Origin: Cyclaneusma minus
Lineage: Eukaryota > Ascomycota > Leotiomycetes > Marthamycetales > Marthamycetaceae
Direction of reading: 5' to 3'
NCBI GenBank assembly: GCA_037179335.1
Contig: JAKZHN010000019.1
Coordinates: 124,001-188,000, forward strand
DNA length: 64,000 nt
Shown: one piece after another, positions 46,351 through 56,008 of the stretch
Numbering within the stretch: position 1 is the first letter of the stretch
Layout of the letters: every line of letters starts with the position of its first letter
Position numbers and translations under genes: made by a program
Notes under the pieces: generated by a model
Told to the model about the DNA's origin: nothing
Database searches by the model: none
What the model saw: the letters and a program-made list of their open reading frames with translations, nothing else

Positions 46351-47214
46351 GGTTAGTACTCCCGATCCAACGTCACGAATTCGTATTACCACGGAGCATT
46401 CCAAGGTTAAAAATGGGGAACTATCATTCATTGTGGACTACCTAATGAAGAGACATATACTGAATCTCCGTCTATTTGGACCACCAACACGATATCAAGA
46501 GCCCCATGGTCGGCAAAGATTGAATGGGAAAGTGGTTCTAAGAAAGAAGATCAGCAATATATCAACCAGATCAGCCGCTCATCAGTCACCACTTACTGCA
46601 AGGACCTCGATCTGCTTTCCTTCTTTCACGACGGGCTTCAGAGGCATGTACGGAACCCGCTTTCCACCAGGAGGAATGGGAACTTGCTCGGGGAGCAGGG
46701 GGAGCGAACTTCCAACGGTGCGGTACCCATCACCCAGCCATTTTGAAATGTGAACCGCCGCCACGCGATTCTTGAAAATGGGCCCTGAGCAAATGCGACC
46801 ATGTACCGTTCATAATGAATCCCAAGCTATCAAAGTGTGCATCCTTCCCATCCCTGGTATGATCTTGGTATCAATCTTCCCATCACAGTAACAGTACATT
46901 CCGTGTGAAAGTCGAGAACAAGAAGCAAGAGGAGAAGAAGTCGATACAGCTGCGGGGGCTTTTCATTGGCGCAGCGAAAGAAAGCAGAAGAGGAAGAAGT
47001 CGTTTGAACCACAGTGGGCTTTTCAAGTAGCTGCGGCGAACTACGAAGTCGATGGAGCTGCGGGAGGCCTTTCATAGGCGCAGCAAAATCGGAAGATGAG
47101 GGAGTGGATCGAGCCGCGGAGGCTTTTCATGAGCGCGACGTAAGAAGAAGATGAATTTGTTCGAGGCTTCGAGCCCCAGTGGGCTTTTCGTGAGCCGTAG
47201 CTAAAGAAGAGAAA
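46351..47214. other. Flank with a small orphan frame and GGCTTTTCAT repeats
   Basis: A minus frame 46,582-46,764 (GDGYRTVGSSLPLLPEQVP, PGGKRVPYMPLKPVVKEGK) looks protein-like and ends at a GTAAGT donor, with an acceptor TTTCTTAG near 46,535, but it has a stop above and below and no clear start; I treat it as a possible gene relic. Repeats are listed separately. Confidence 0.35.
46940..47205. repeat. Tandem 3'-flank repeat, period about 58 bp, five units
   Basis: ggcttttcattggcgc (46,950), gggcttttcaagtagc (47,010), ggcctttcataggcgc (47,066), ggcttttcatgagcgc (47,125), gggcttttcgtgagcc (47,183). Each is followed by gaagaagtcg-like spacing. Single copies occur near 41,270, 41,400, 44,240, 44,640, 50,535 and 52,495. 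Confidence 0.75.
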
Positions 47215-47466
47215 TCAGAAGTCGGTGAGGCCTAGCTGAACACCCGGCAGCTGTTCGGACATCTGGGTGTCCGATGCAATCTCCTTCTGGGCGGGCTCTG
47301 TGGTGAGGCGACGACGCTTCAGTGGATTGCCCTCAGAAAGCTGCGGATCCTCATCATCCTTGTCATCATCCTTGTCATTCTCCTCGACATCCTTCTCACC
47401 CGCCTTTCTAGCCTCTGCACGCTTTTTTTCTCTCTCTGCAAGAATGCGCTTCCTGTTTGCAAGCAT
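47215..47466 (-). CDS. Orphan short frame, charged, below copy C
   Basis: 83 residues from the ATG at 47,466 (MLANRKRILAEREKKRAEA): Lys/Arg/Glu helix, an acidic run (ENDKDDDKDDEDP) and LKRRRL. The open frame extends further up to 47,607 in a frame different from copy C's C-terminus. It may be a small nuclear protein or a lost C-terminal extension of the array protein; I cannot decide. Confidence 0.35.
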   Translation of the reverse strand: MLANRKRILAEREKKRAEARKAGEKDVEENDKDDDKDDEDPQLSEGNPLKRRRLTTEPAQKEIASDTQMSEQLPGVQLGLTDF

Positions 47467-47579
47467 TTCCTGATGTTTGTCCAGGTAATCCGAAGTCCAG
47501 CACTGGATTGTGCAGGAATGCTGTGGAAGAGGCGGGTAGCTGGCATGCTGCTGATCCAGGGTGAGGTTCAGGCCGCAAT

Positions 47580-48394
47580 CTACCACTTGGACTTGCGTGG
47601 CTTCCACTCGCCGGCGGCGCGCAAGTCGGAGGGGAGAACAGGGGCAGCATCGGCCTTCTTGGTGGTAGTCTGTCGTTTCTGGAAGACATTGACGGGAGCG
47701 GACTCCTTAGCAGGCTTCGATCGAAATACGTTGCCGCTAGCGCGGAGAGCAGCGTAGTTGGGTGCCGGCTTCTTCACAAAGGACTTAGGGATAGAAGCGG
47801 CGGGGACAGCCACCTTGACATAATTGATCTTGCGCTGAACGAGTGCGCCACCGAAGAGAGCCATGTGCTGGGCAGACGTAGGCAGCTTGGTGCCAGGGGG
47901 GAACTTCTGGACTGGGTTGGCAGCAGCGGCGCGGCTGCATCAGCGAGCTCCTTGGCAGACGGTTGACGGGGCTCGTATTGGGCGTCCTCGGCCTTCTTCA
48001 ATTGGAGTCGAATGAATTTCCGATTTGTCCGTTTCGAGCACACATTGTCTTTCATCTTCTGCAACTTCGAAGGAAGATGGGATCCTTGCTCATATTCCGC
48101 AACCTCGGCTTCATAGATCTCAATCCATCTGCTGGCGCTCTCGAGGCGTTGGCGCAAGTAAATGACCTCTTTCGACTCGATACGGACGACTGCAGGCTGG
48201 GCTCGAGCTTTCTTGTTGATATGCGCGTCATCATCTTCATCTTCTCGACTGCGCTTGAGGGAGGTCTTGGACTTGGGCGAAGGGGCTGCGGTTGCAACGG
48301 TAGCGGCCTTCTGAGGGCCCGTCTTGCGGGCCTTGGTGGCTGGGTCGATGCCCACGACGCGGGCGAATGAGAGTTTCTTTATCTGAGCGGGCAT
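47580..48394 (-). pseudogene. Array copy C, one frame change
   Basis: MPAQIKKLSFARVVGIDPATKARKT, KRSREDEDDDAHINKKARAQP, RIESKEVIYLRQRLESASRW, VAEYEQGSHLPSKLQKMKDN, RLQLKKAEDAQYEPRQPS and ELADAA are open. At GATGCAGCCGCG (about 47,935) the frame changes by one; PVQKFPPGTKLPTSAQHMALFGGAL, AALRASGNVFRSKPAKESAP and SDLRAAGEWKPRKSK then complete the family to TAG at 47,580. Read as it stands, the first frame makes a 206-residue protein with an abnormal Ser/Leu tail. One indel separates this copy from an intact gene, so it may be recent damage or a sequencing error. Confidence 0.78.
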
Positions 48395-48532
48395 TGTGAA
48401 GGTCGACGACGCAGGAGGTCGACTCTAAGCTTTCAAGGACGTTGTTGGTAAGCAGGTGATGAGTAGAGTTCAGAAGACGTCGGAGCTTTTAGGACTTGAG
48501 TGGATGAGGCAAAACTCAAAAGGTCTGGGAAG

Positions 48533-48640
48533 CGCGCAGTTGTGAGTCGGGTAGGTGGAAGGAGGAGGGAAGGGAAAGGAAATTAGCGCGACGCCGCAGG
48601 AGTAAGCGAGAGTGCCTTATTTAAAGATTAGGCTTGATTT
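48533..48640 (-). promoter_or_regulatory. Conserved upstream module, copy C
   Basis: gcgcagttgtgagtcgggtaggtggaaggagga..agcgcgacgccgcaggagtaagcgagagtgccttatttaaagatt, 139-246 bp above the ATG. Confidence 0.6.
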
Positions 48641-49475
48641 TATATCGAGATCTGTAAATTCAGACACGAATTATGTGCTAACCGAATATAATGGATGCCT
48701 GAAAAGTCCATAAACTTCTCAAAGTAAACTTTATGATGCGCGGCGGTTCTTGGCTGGATGCTGAGGACCATCTCAGCTTCGCTGCGCGTCGACACCTTCC
48801 GGGAATCTGGGGGTCTTGTAGACGAACTTGCACGGGACTGGCGCTATGAGAGCAAATACCTTGGGCTCAACCTCAAGCATGACGCACTGAATGATTGCAT
48901 TAAGAGTCGTCTACCTGGCTTTCAAAAGAGAGGGAGCAGCGTGATCGTATCTCAGATACGTTACCTTCTGAGAGCAGTTGAACATTTCCAATCCCTTGAT
49001 CTTCAAACATCGTACACGACTGGGAATATCTCAAGTAGCCAGGAATATCTTGGACCTTTTAGAATACTTCAAGTCACTTGGAGATTTCAGATTTCAGATT
49101 CAAAGCGATACAGAGGATACAGAGTAACAGTGTTGAGACTTCAAAATGATCATGTCCATTGTCTTGGAGCTACCTAGGGAAGTCCACAGTCTGAATAGCC
49201 ATGTCCTTATGAATCCTCGTATTTTCCGACCACCAGCGCAAGGTCCGAGACTCCCACTCCCCGAACTATCTCAGAGAGTGTAAAGTTATTCCTCGTGGGT
49301 CCATCATCCACGCCTGTTCAGACTACCAGTGTAAGGTCCCACACTCCCTATCCCCATATCCGCATGTTCAGATTACCAGTGCAAGGTCCGAAAAGTTCCA
49401 ATGCGTATAATCCCATCTGACTCAAATCACGTAAACGCCCGATTTTTGAAATGCGTTCAGAGAAATGTACCATGA
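48641..49475. other. Flank of the array, with CCAAGT repeats
   Basis: Flank string ccgaatataatggatgcctgaaaagtcca at about 48,690; CCAAGT/AAGTCACTTGG strings at 49,020-49,095; accagtgcaaggtcc-type repeats at 49,232-49,392. No gene. Confidence 0.45.
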
Positions 49476-49835
49476 TCATTGAACCCATAAGAAACCAATC
49501 CCGTAATGCCACCATTCATTTAGCATTTGACCCTTGCCAAGCTCCACCATTGATATCAAGCTTCCCATTCCGTGAACATACCGAAAACGGTCAAGGTGCA
49601 CATTGTCGCTGCTGTTTGGGGCCGTGTCGTGGAGGTGGATGTACAGCTGCTTTTGTAGAGCAGCGGGTACTTTGACCGACTTTCCCTGGAAAAGAGAGAC
49701 GAGGTTAAGGTCCATAGGGAAACGCTCTTGATCCCTTGTGAGATACAGTTTCTTAGCTGACAGCTTATCGTAGGTTTTAATTCCGCCCTGGGACTTGAAG
49801 TCAAACTTGAGCTGGCTTGCGTCGGGTGGTGCCAT
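49476..49835 (-). CDS. Hypothetical protein between array copies
   Basis: 119 residues from ATG at 49,835 (MAPPDASQLKFDFKSQGG). The first 80 residues (YDKLSAKKLYLTRDQERFPMDL, KQLYIHLHDTAPNSSDNVHL) look coding. A GTATGT donor lies at the codon after DRF (about 49,581), so the true gene may splice here; I found no clear acceptor. No family recognised. Confidence 0.4.
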   Translation of the reverse strand: MAPPDASQLKFDFKSQGGIKTYDKLSAKKLYLTRDQERFPMDLNLVSLFQGKSVKVPAALQKQLYIHLHDTAPNSSDNVHLDRFRYVHGMGSLISMVELGKGQMLNEWWHYGIGFLWVQ

Positions 49836-50644
49836 TTTGGGCTAGTAGACAGGAGGGTGAAGGAGGGTTAATCGCAAGAATAGAGAAAGAGGAAGTAACA
49901 AAGGTGAAGTGGGCCAACTTCATTCATGGAGTATCACAGTTCCAAAAACCAGGGACAGTAAGTTTACAGTTTTCAACATTTTTTTTTTGCTTTTTTGGGT
50001 TTTGGTTTGCTAACTAACGTACTTCATACACCGCCTTGAAAAGAGAATTCAAAGGAAGGAGAAAAGCAGCCTATATCCACACAAGACCTCGCCAACATAT
50101 CCGTAGTCGAGCATTGAAATCCTATAGCCCAATCGGCCCACAGAAACCCAACACCTCACTTTCCCGAAGAACTCGCCGACAATCGCGTGTCAACATCCGT
50201 GGTATCGCTCCGGGCCGAAGCATCTTCACCGCCGTCGGGGCTCGGTCCTTCGAAGCCAAGGATCAGTGCAGATATCATGGCAGATGCGACCGTCGTCGTG
50301 GACATTGCGTTCCTCGCCAGGTCCTGCAGCTGCGTCTGGGTCTCTCGTGCCAACTGAATCTTGTTGAGGGGTAGACCTTGAAGTGCCAAAGCGTCCAGTC
50401 CAGTGATCAAAGCACCTCGGATGTAGTGGAATGGAATACCACAGTTTCCGTTGAAGAAGAAGTGAAGGGAGTATCGGGTCGTCCGAGAAGAAGCACCCGC
50501 AACAATCGCAGCAGTTTCGAGAATAATGGCGGTGGTTTTTCAATGTGAGGCGCCGTTGTTTCTGGCAGCACGGCTCAGAGTGTCAAATGCCGGCTGGGAG
50601 GAGGATGATTGAGTGCTATGCTGATATGAGGTTCTTGCCGCCGT
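49836..50644. other. Intergenic within the array
   Basis: T-run and TTTTTTTTTGC near 49,980; no gene with support. One GGTTTTTCAAT block near 50,533 belongs to the 3'-flank repeats. Confidence 0.4.
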
Positions 50645-51457
50645 CTACAAAGTAGACTTCTTCTGACAAGTGGATGCCAAACGTTTGACGGGCTTGGACC
50701 TGAAAACGTTCCCGGTGGCTCTGAGCTCGGCATAGGTGTGTTTCTGGACTGGCTTCTTAGGGGGGCCCTTGGCCAGGGCGGCCTCGCGCCTAGCAGCCTT
50801 AGATTGGATAGAATCACGGCCAGAGAGAGCTTTGTGAGAGGCACAGGTGGGCAGCTCGGTGCCGGGGGCGATCTTCTGAGCAGATTCGCCGGCAGCAGCG
50901 TCGGCATCGCGACGCCTCTGGAACTCGGCCAGATCAACCCGAGCAGCTTCACGACGAGCAGCTTCACGGGCCGCCGTAAGCTCGGCAGCAGTAGGTTGAC
51001 GTGGACGTGGTTCATACTGCGCATCTTCTGCCTTCTTCAATTGAGCTCGAATGTTCTTGCGGCTGCGCACTTGGGCTCTTGCCTTCTCATTCATCTTCCT
51101 AAGCTTTGAGGGAAGATGGGGTCCGGCTTCGTATTCGTCAGCTTCACCTTGGTAAAGAGTGGCTCGTTTGATTGCGGTCTCGAGGTGTCCACGGAGGGCT
51201 AGCACCTCTTTGGATTCGATGCGACGCTGGGGGCTGTTCTGGGGAGCAGCTGGGAGGACGCGAGCCTTCTTCACGGGTCGCTGCTCGTCGTCATCGTCAA
51301 AGTCGCGGGTACGCTTCATGGTGGTGGTGGGCTTCGAAGTATGGGCTGCGGTTAAGATGCCAGTAGTCTCCTTGGGACTGGTCTTGCGGACGGTGGTAAC
51401 TGGAGTGCGGCCCACAACCCGGTTGAACGAGAGCTTCTTTTGCTGCTTGGCTGGCAT
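50645..51457 (-). CDS. Array copy D, the intact member of the KKLSF-RVVG family
   Basis: Uninterrupted single-exon frame, 270 residues, strongly basic. In order: box 1 QKKLSFNRVVGRTPVTTVRKT (residues about 5-25), linker rich in Thr/Ser/Lys, MKRTRDFDDDDEQRPVKKAR (bipartite nuclear-signal-like), RRIESKEVLALRGHLETA and an AxLYQxEADEYEAGPHL helix, then LPSKLRKMNEKARAQVRSRK, AQLKKAEDAQYEPRPRQP, an Ala/Arg/Glu helix (AAREAARREAARVDLAEFQRR), GTELPTCASHKALSGRDSIQSK and the C-terminal box TYAELRATGNVFRSKPVKRLA ending KKSTL. No signal peptide, membrane span or catalytic motif. The pattern suggests a nuclear, perhaps nucleic-acid or chromatin-binding protein, but no known domain is recognised. Five damaged relatives surround it. 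ATG 51,457 chosen because all copies begin M-P/S-A/V just before box 1. Confidence 0.8.
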   Translation of the reverse strand: MPAKQQKKLSFNRVVGRTPVTTVRKTSPKETTGILTAAHTSKPTTTMKRTRDFDDDDEQRPVKKARVLPAAPQNSPQRRIESKEVLALRGHLETAIKRATLYQGEADEYEAGPHLPSKLRKMNEKARAQVRSRKNIRAQLKKAEDAQYEPRPRQPTAAELTAAREAARREAARVDLAEFQRRRDADAAAGESAQKIAPGTELPTCASHKALSGRDSIQSKAARREAALAKGPPKKPVQKHTYAELRATGNVFRSKPVKRLASTCQKKSTL

Positions 51458-51668
51458 GTTGAATATTGAGGAGTGATTGCGCACGTTGAAGAGAGTGGTG
51501 GTGAAGACAGTGCGACAGTGAGTTGGCTGAAGGAAGTGCGTGATGGTTGACGGCGCAGAAAGACAATTCTGGATTGTGATCAGAGGCTGTTGATGCGCAA
51601 CAGAGTGAACAAGGAGTTGAAGTTTCCAGACTTGATTGGAGCAGGCAAAGGTCGGAAAATGTCAACTT

Positions 51669-51756
51669 GGCGCAGTTGGGTAAGTGGAAGGAGGAGGAAG
51701 TTGGAGCGCGGCGCCGCAGGAGTAGGTTAGCGTGCTTTAATTGAGATTAGTCTTGA
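51669..51756 (-). promoter_or_regulatory. Conserved upstream module, copy D
   Basis: gcgcagttgggtaagtggaaggaggaggaagttgg, identical to 54,304 onward, then agcgcggcgccgcaggagtaggttagcgtgctttaattgagattag. 212-299 bp above the ATG; a TATA-like gatattatacct follows further up. Confidence 0.65.
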
Positions 51757-52567
51757 TATTATACCTAAATCGGCGCTAATCACGTGCCCCGCCTAGTACA
51801 ACGGATGCCTGAAAATTCCAGGACGGCCAGACCCAAATGTCGAGTTTCGAGCTATTTTGGCCCCCTATTTCCGGGATTCCAACCATTTAACTTTGTATGT
51901 TTGGCGGTGAAACCTGAGAAGTAATCACGAGTGTTTACAATCTTTTGGAATATTCCAAGTAACCTAAAAATTGTGATTTCGTGGTCAATGTTAGTGGTCA
52001 CGAATAGACGTTTATCGAAGTCACTTGAAGACCAGAAGAGGGAAATGGGAATCATCATGAATTTTGGCGAGCTAGCTACCGGAAAGAGAGAGACTCTAAA
52101 GAATCTCCATCAAGCATTAACCATATCATTCATGCACAGCATAGGGTCCCGGAGTCCCAGTTCTCAGTCCCCGAGAGAGTTCCAGTCACAGATCCAGATC
52201 CTAAGTCTCGGATCCCCATATCCAAGAGTTCCAGATCCTACCGCCCCGTATCTCAGAATAACAACTCCCAGCCAGTTCCATCGAATCGGCTCCTAATCCA
52301 GAAAATGCACCGAAAGAATTGTGACCATCAAGCCCATAGACAACTCCTTCCCATAAGTAACCCATCTAGTATGTAACCCAAACGCATCCCGTACGCCGGC
52401 CTTGGTATCGTTCGTTGTAAGCCATGATCAAATAAGTCCGTATCGTGTAAAAATCGCAAGGCGCAAGAAAGGAGATGTCGGTGAGGCACAGAGAGCTTTT
52501 CAATGAGAGGCTGTGCTGGCGCTCATACAGGACAACGGACTGCTGAGCTGAGTAGGGTTCGAGCTGT
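51757..52567. other. Array flank with repeated module
   Basis: cgcctagtacaacggatgcctgaaaattccaggacggccagaccc..agctattttgg at 51,790-51,860; CCAAGT and gtggtcaatgttagtggtcacgaat at 51,955-52,005; gagagagactctaaagaatctccat at 52,087 (also 53,283). GGCTTTTCAAT-type block near 52,495. No gene. Confidence 0.5.
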
Positions 52568-52836
52568 CTACCATTTTCGCTGGTAGTTCAGAGCAACTTG
52601 CTTCACGGGCTTGGTTCTGAAGACGTTTCCAGTCGCCTTGAGGTCGGTGTAGGTCTGCTTTCGGACGACTGGCTTCTTAGGGGCGGGGCCCTTGGCGAGG
52701 GAGACCTCGCGCCTGGTATTGTGTCGGACAAGAGCATGGCCGAAAAAGCTTTCTGCGAAGCGGAGGTTGGCAGTTCGGTTTCAGGGGCCACGCAAATGAT
52801 GCGGGTGAACGAGAGCTTCTTCTTCTGGGCCGACAT
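52568..52836 (-). pseudogene. Array copy E, internally deleted
   Basis: MSAQKKKLSFTRIICVAPETELPTSASQKAF: box 1 is joined directly to the TELPTSA segment, so the nuclear-signal, coiled-coil and LPSKL regions are gone. A frame change follows, then SLAKGPAPKKPVVRKQTYTD and LKATGNVFRTKPVKQVALNYQRKW to TAG at 52,568. Confidence 0.75.
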
Positions 52837-53001
52837 TCTGAGGTCGAGTAGAGAGGTGTTGTTTTGTGCGTGGAGGTTGACGACGCAGAAGTTCGGCCTT
52901 GGCTTGTGAACGAGGATGTAATGCGCAGCAGGAATTGAACAGAGTTTAAGGTTGACGTTTTCAAGACTTGATCGGAAAATGCAAAAGTCAGAAAGTTTGG
53001 G

Positions 53002-53048
53002 GAGCGCGCAGTTAGTAGGCGACTGTGCCTTAATTGAGATTAGGTTTA
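53002..53048 (-). promoter_or_regulatory. Conserved upstream module, copy E (shortened)
   Basis: gcgcgcagttagtaggcgactgtgccttaattgagattaggttt, 166-212 bp above the ATG. Confidence 0.5.
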
Positions 53049-53426
53049 ATACCATATCTAAGTATATAAATTTAAGCATGAATTACATGCCCCATCTGAT
53101 ATAATAGATGCCTTAAAAACCTGGAATCTACCTAAAATAGCCCGGAGAGCCGGACCCAGACTCCCAGTTCCTAGCTATTCGAGTTACTTGGGAATTGTAG
53201 TCATATGGTTGATGTCACGCGCATTGTTCAAAAGACCTTAGAAGATAGAAAGAGAACCGTCATGGATTTGTGAGCTATATGAGAGAGACTCTGAAGAATC
53301 TCCATATCACCTATCCACAACATGAGTTCCTAGAGTCCCAGTTCCCAATCCGAGAGAGAACACTTAGTTCTCAGCCATTCGATGAACTCGATATGCGATC
53401 CTCGAAAGAGGAAATGCGCCACCTAG
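53049..53426. other. Array flank between copies E and F
   Basis: tgatataatagatgccttaaaaacc, ccggagagccggacccagactcccagttcctagctattcgagttacttgggaattgtagtcatat at 53,095-53,210. This string is the best match to the RIP-mutated fossil at 61,126-61,230. Confidence 0.55.
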
Positions 53427-54103
53427 TTAAGCCAGCAGACATGTGATGGATTTCCATCTCGTGATTCGCAACTGTCCGTATCCATAGCGGAAATCCCCAT
53501 ATCCCAGAGAGACCACCGAGTTCTCAGCCGATTCCATCAATCCGACTCCCATTGCAGAGAATATGCGCCTAAGCAGATTCACCCAGTGCATCTCTCGGCG
53601 CTTCAAAATGGTCGAGCCCATTTTGCGTTTTGTGGGCGCGAGAAAATGGTATTTCGAAGCGTCGTCTCTCCGTTCTTCAAGGCTGGCACGGTAGCTCTCG
53701 ATCTGCTCGGTATAGAGCTTAATGGAGGCCTTCATTCGAAGTTCGCGGTCTGAGCTGAGATGCGCACTTTCTTTACCATACGGTCGTCGTCGTCGTCATC
53801 TTCAGAATCCCGACCGCGCTTCAAGTTGGTGCGGACGTAGGAGGTAGTCATTGGGGCTGTAGAGGCAGTTTTCCTCTTGGGGATTGTAGTGGAAGGGGTT
53901 GAAGCTAGAGCAGGCGCGGTGGTGGACTTGCTGGCAGCTGAAGCGGGAACGGGCGCGGTGGTCGTCTTCCTGGCGATGGACTTGCTTGCAGCTGAGGCTG
54001 AAGCTGGCGCCGCAGTGGTCTTGACGTTGGCCTTGAAGGCAGCGGTAGCTGGCGCGGCGCCCACAACACGCTGGGAGGACAATTTCTTGGCTTCAGCTGA
54101 CAT
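53427..54103 (-). pseudogene. Array copy F, one frame change and lost C-terminus
   Basis: MSAEAKKLSSQRVVGAAPATA then an expanded Ala/Thr/Ser/Pro linker with SAASKSxxRKTTTAP-type repeats, LKRGRDSEDDDDDDRMVKKVRIS and stop TGA overlapping ATGA at 53,732-53,735. The other frame continues RELRMKASIKLYTEQIESYRA, LAPTKRKMGS and EMHWVNLLRRI, homologous to the coiled-coil and LPSKL regions, but the C-terminal GNVFRSKP box is not found. It is the last copy before the AT-rich block. Confidence 0.68.
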
Positions 54104-54303
54104 GTTGAACGACAAGACTTCAGAAGACGGAAGACTGGTCGTGTGTTTGAGGAGACGAAGATCTTCAGCGAGGAAGATGTGGTGTGGAGAGGTCAAATGA
54201 GGTTACGGTAGATCGTTAAAGGTCTGCGCGAGGGGAACGAAGCAATTCAGAAAGGTATTGAAGAGGCAATGCTTGGAAGCTTGAAGGTATACAGTGCGGA
54301 ATG

Positions 54304-54400
54304 GCGCAGTTGGGTAAGTGGAAGGAGGAGGAAGTTGGAAGGAGAGGAAAATGGAGCGCGGCGCCAGAGGGGTAGGCCCAAGTGCCTTAATTGAGATTGG
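54304..54400 (-). promoter_or_regulatory. Conserved upstream module, copy F
   Basis: gcgcagttgggtaagtggaaggaggaggaagttgga..agcgcggcgccagaggggtaggcccaagtgccttaattgagattgg, about 201-297 bp above the ATG, ending shortly before the AT-rich element. Confidence 0.65.
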
Positions 54401-55589
54401 ATTTCAAATAGATATTATATTTAAATTTATAAATCCATGCATGCCCCGACCTAATATATGATGTTGGTATATGGTAGGGAGGGCAGCTGACCCGCGTCAC
54501 GTGGTTTAGTGAGGCTTTAGGGCCAATAGCCAGGATTTATTTAGCTAGCGATATAGGGCCGCAATTTTATTAAACCACGAAAAATCTCTGCAACGCTAGC
54601 TTTGAGAGCTTTAAAGCTTTAAAACAAAGATCGCGATTAGCTATAGCTTTTAATTTTTATTCAATTAATATTTTTTTTTGAAAATCGCCAAAACAGCCTA
54701 TATAATTCGATTTACCAATAAAACAATCTCGAATTTCAATTTTTTTCAATTTAAATTACCCTTTTAAGCAATTATACCGCAAAGCAATTGCTTTTCTTTA
54801 AAAAAAAAGCCCAATTACGCAGCCAATATTAATAATGCAAAATAATCCCCAAAAAAAAATTATTGCTTAAATCTCCCTATAGGCCAAAACCTTTAATTGA
54901 AATTATTCCAAAACCCATAATAAAGTATAAAAAAAAGCTAAAAAAAACCTTTAAATTAAGCGAAAGCACGCTTTTCAATTGGCTGCCAAATACTAATGGG
55001 CAAAACTTGAAATAATGCGATAAATAGCCCTAGGCTAAAATAAAGCTTAGGGCTAAAATCAAAATAATAATAAATAATATCCTTTCAAATTTTATATTTT
55101 CTATTGCAAGTTTTCTGGCATTAAAAATAGAACTATTTGATGAATTCTTTAATAAAAATCTAATATTTATTTTCTATATTATTTAAATATTCGTTTTTTT
55201 ACTGGCTTAACGCCCTATTTTAAAATTATATTTGCTATATAAAATAATATAATTATTTAATATTAATATTCGATAATTAAAACTCTTTTAGCAAAATACC
55301 AAAAATTTAATTCGTTTTTTTTTAATATAGGCCTAAATTTATTATAATTGGCAAATTTATATTGCTGCAAAATTGTGGTTTTATTTTATTAATTTTTATA
55401 TTTAAATTCTCGGTATTTATTAATATTTTACTTGGAAGAAAATAATTAAATTCATTATTAAAATTTATAAACGGGCCTTAATTGCCGGTTTAAATAAATC
55501 TAAAAAGTGGAAATTAATTTAAAAAAGAATTGGATTTTTTTATAGCTATAATAAATATATTAAAATAAAAGACTTTTCCAATTTAAAAC

Positions 55590-55750
55590 CCAATAATAAA
55601 AACCGCAATGCGAAATTATACATTTGCTATAAATATAATAATGGCAATTGCAATTATAACCGCTATAAATATAAATACAAATATTTAATTTATAGCGAAA
55701 AATATTCAGTAAAAGTTTGCAAATTTGAAAAAAAAACCCCTAAAATATAA
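55590..55750 (+). pseudogene. Decayed Cys/His zinc-knuckle-like segment
   Basis: One frame reads CYKYNNGNCNYN, YKYKYKYLIYSEKYS and VCKFEKK with stops on both sides. Spacing resembles a fungal transposon motif (C-x-Y-x-N-G-x-C-x5-C-x3-H-x-C-x2-C-x3-H) in which several Cys and His codons are now Tyr, as RIP would give (TGT to TAT, CAT to TAT). Partner segment at 62,438. Confidence 0.45.
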
Positions 55751-55844
55751 AACCATTAATATATTAACATTGCCAATAATATTCGCTAGCACGTTATTAA
55801 TATAAAGCCTTTATATATTTCTCTTTTATTGTTTTTGCTAGCAA

Positions 55845-56008
55845 ATAATTTTTTAATATTATCGAATATCTATATATTACTGCCAGCCAATATTATTAAA
55901 TAATTGCCGCCAGCCAACCCTTTATTAGTTTTACCAAATAATTTTATAATATTACCGGATATTTAAATATTGCCGCTAATTAATATTATTAAATAATTGC
56001 CGCCAATT
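55845..56008. repeat. Diverged tandem duplication, period about 91 bp
   Basis: aataatttt.taatatta.cg.atat.ta.atatt.ccgc.a.c.aatattattaaataattgccgcca appears at 55,845 and 55,936; differences are mostly C/T and G/A. Confidence 0.65.

Noticed and set aside
46582..46764. Small conserved gene with GTAAGT donor
   Set aside because: Protein-like but no start codon can be placed after the upstream stop and the downstream exon is tiny; kept only as a possible relic.
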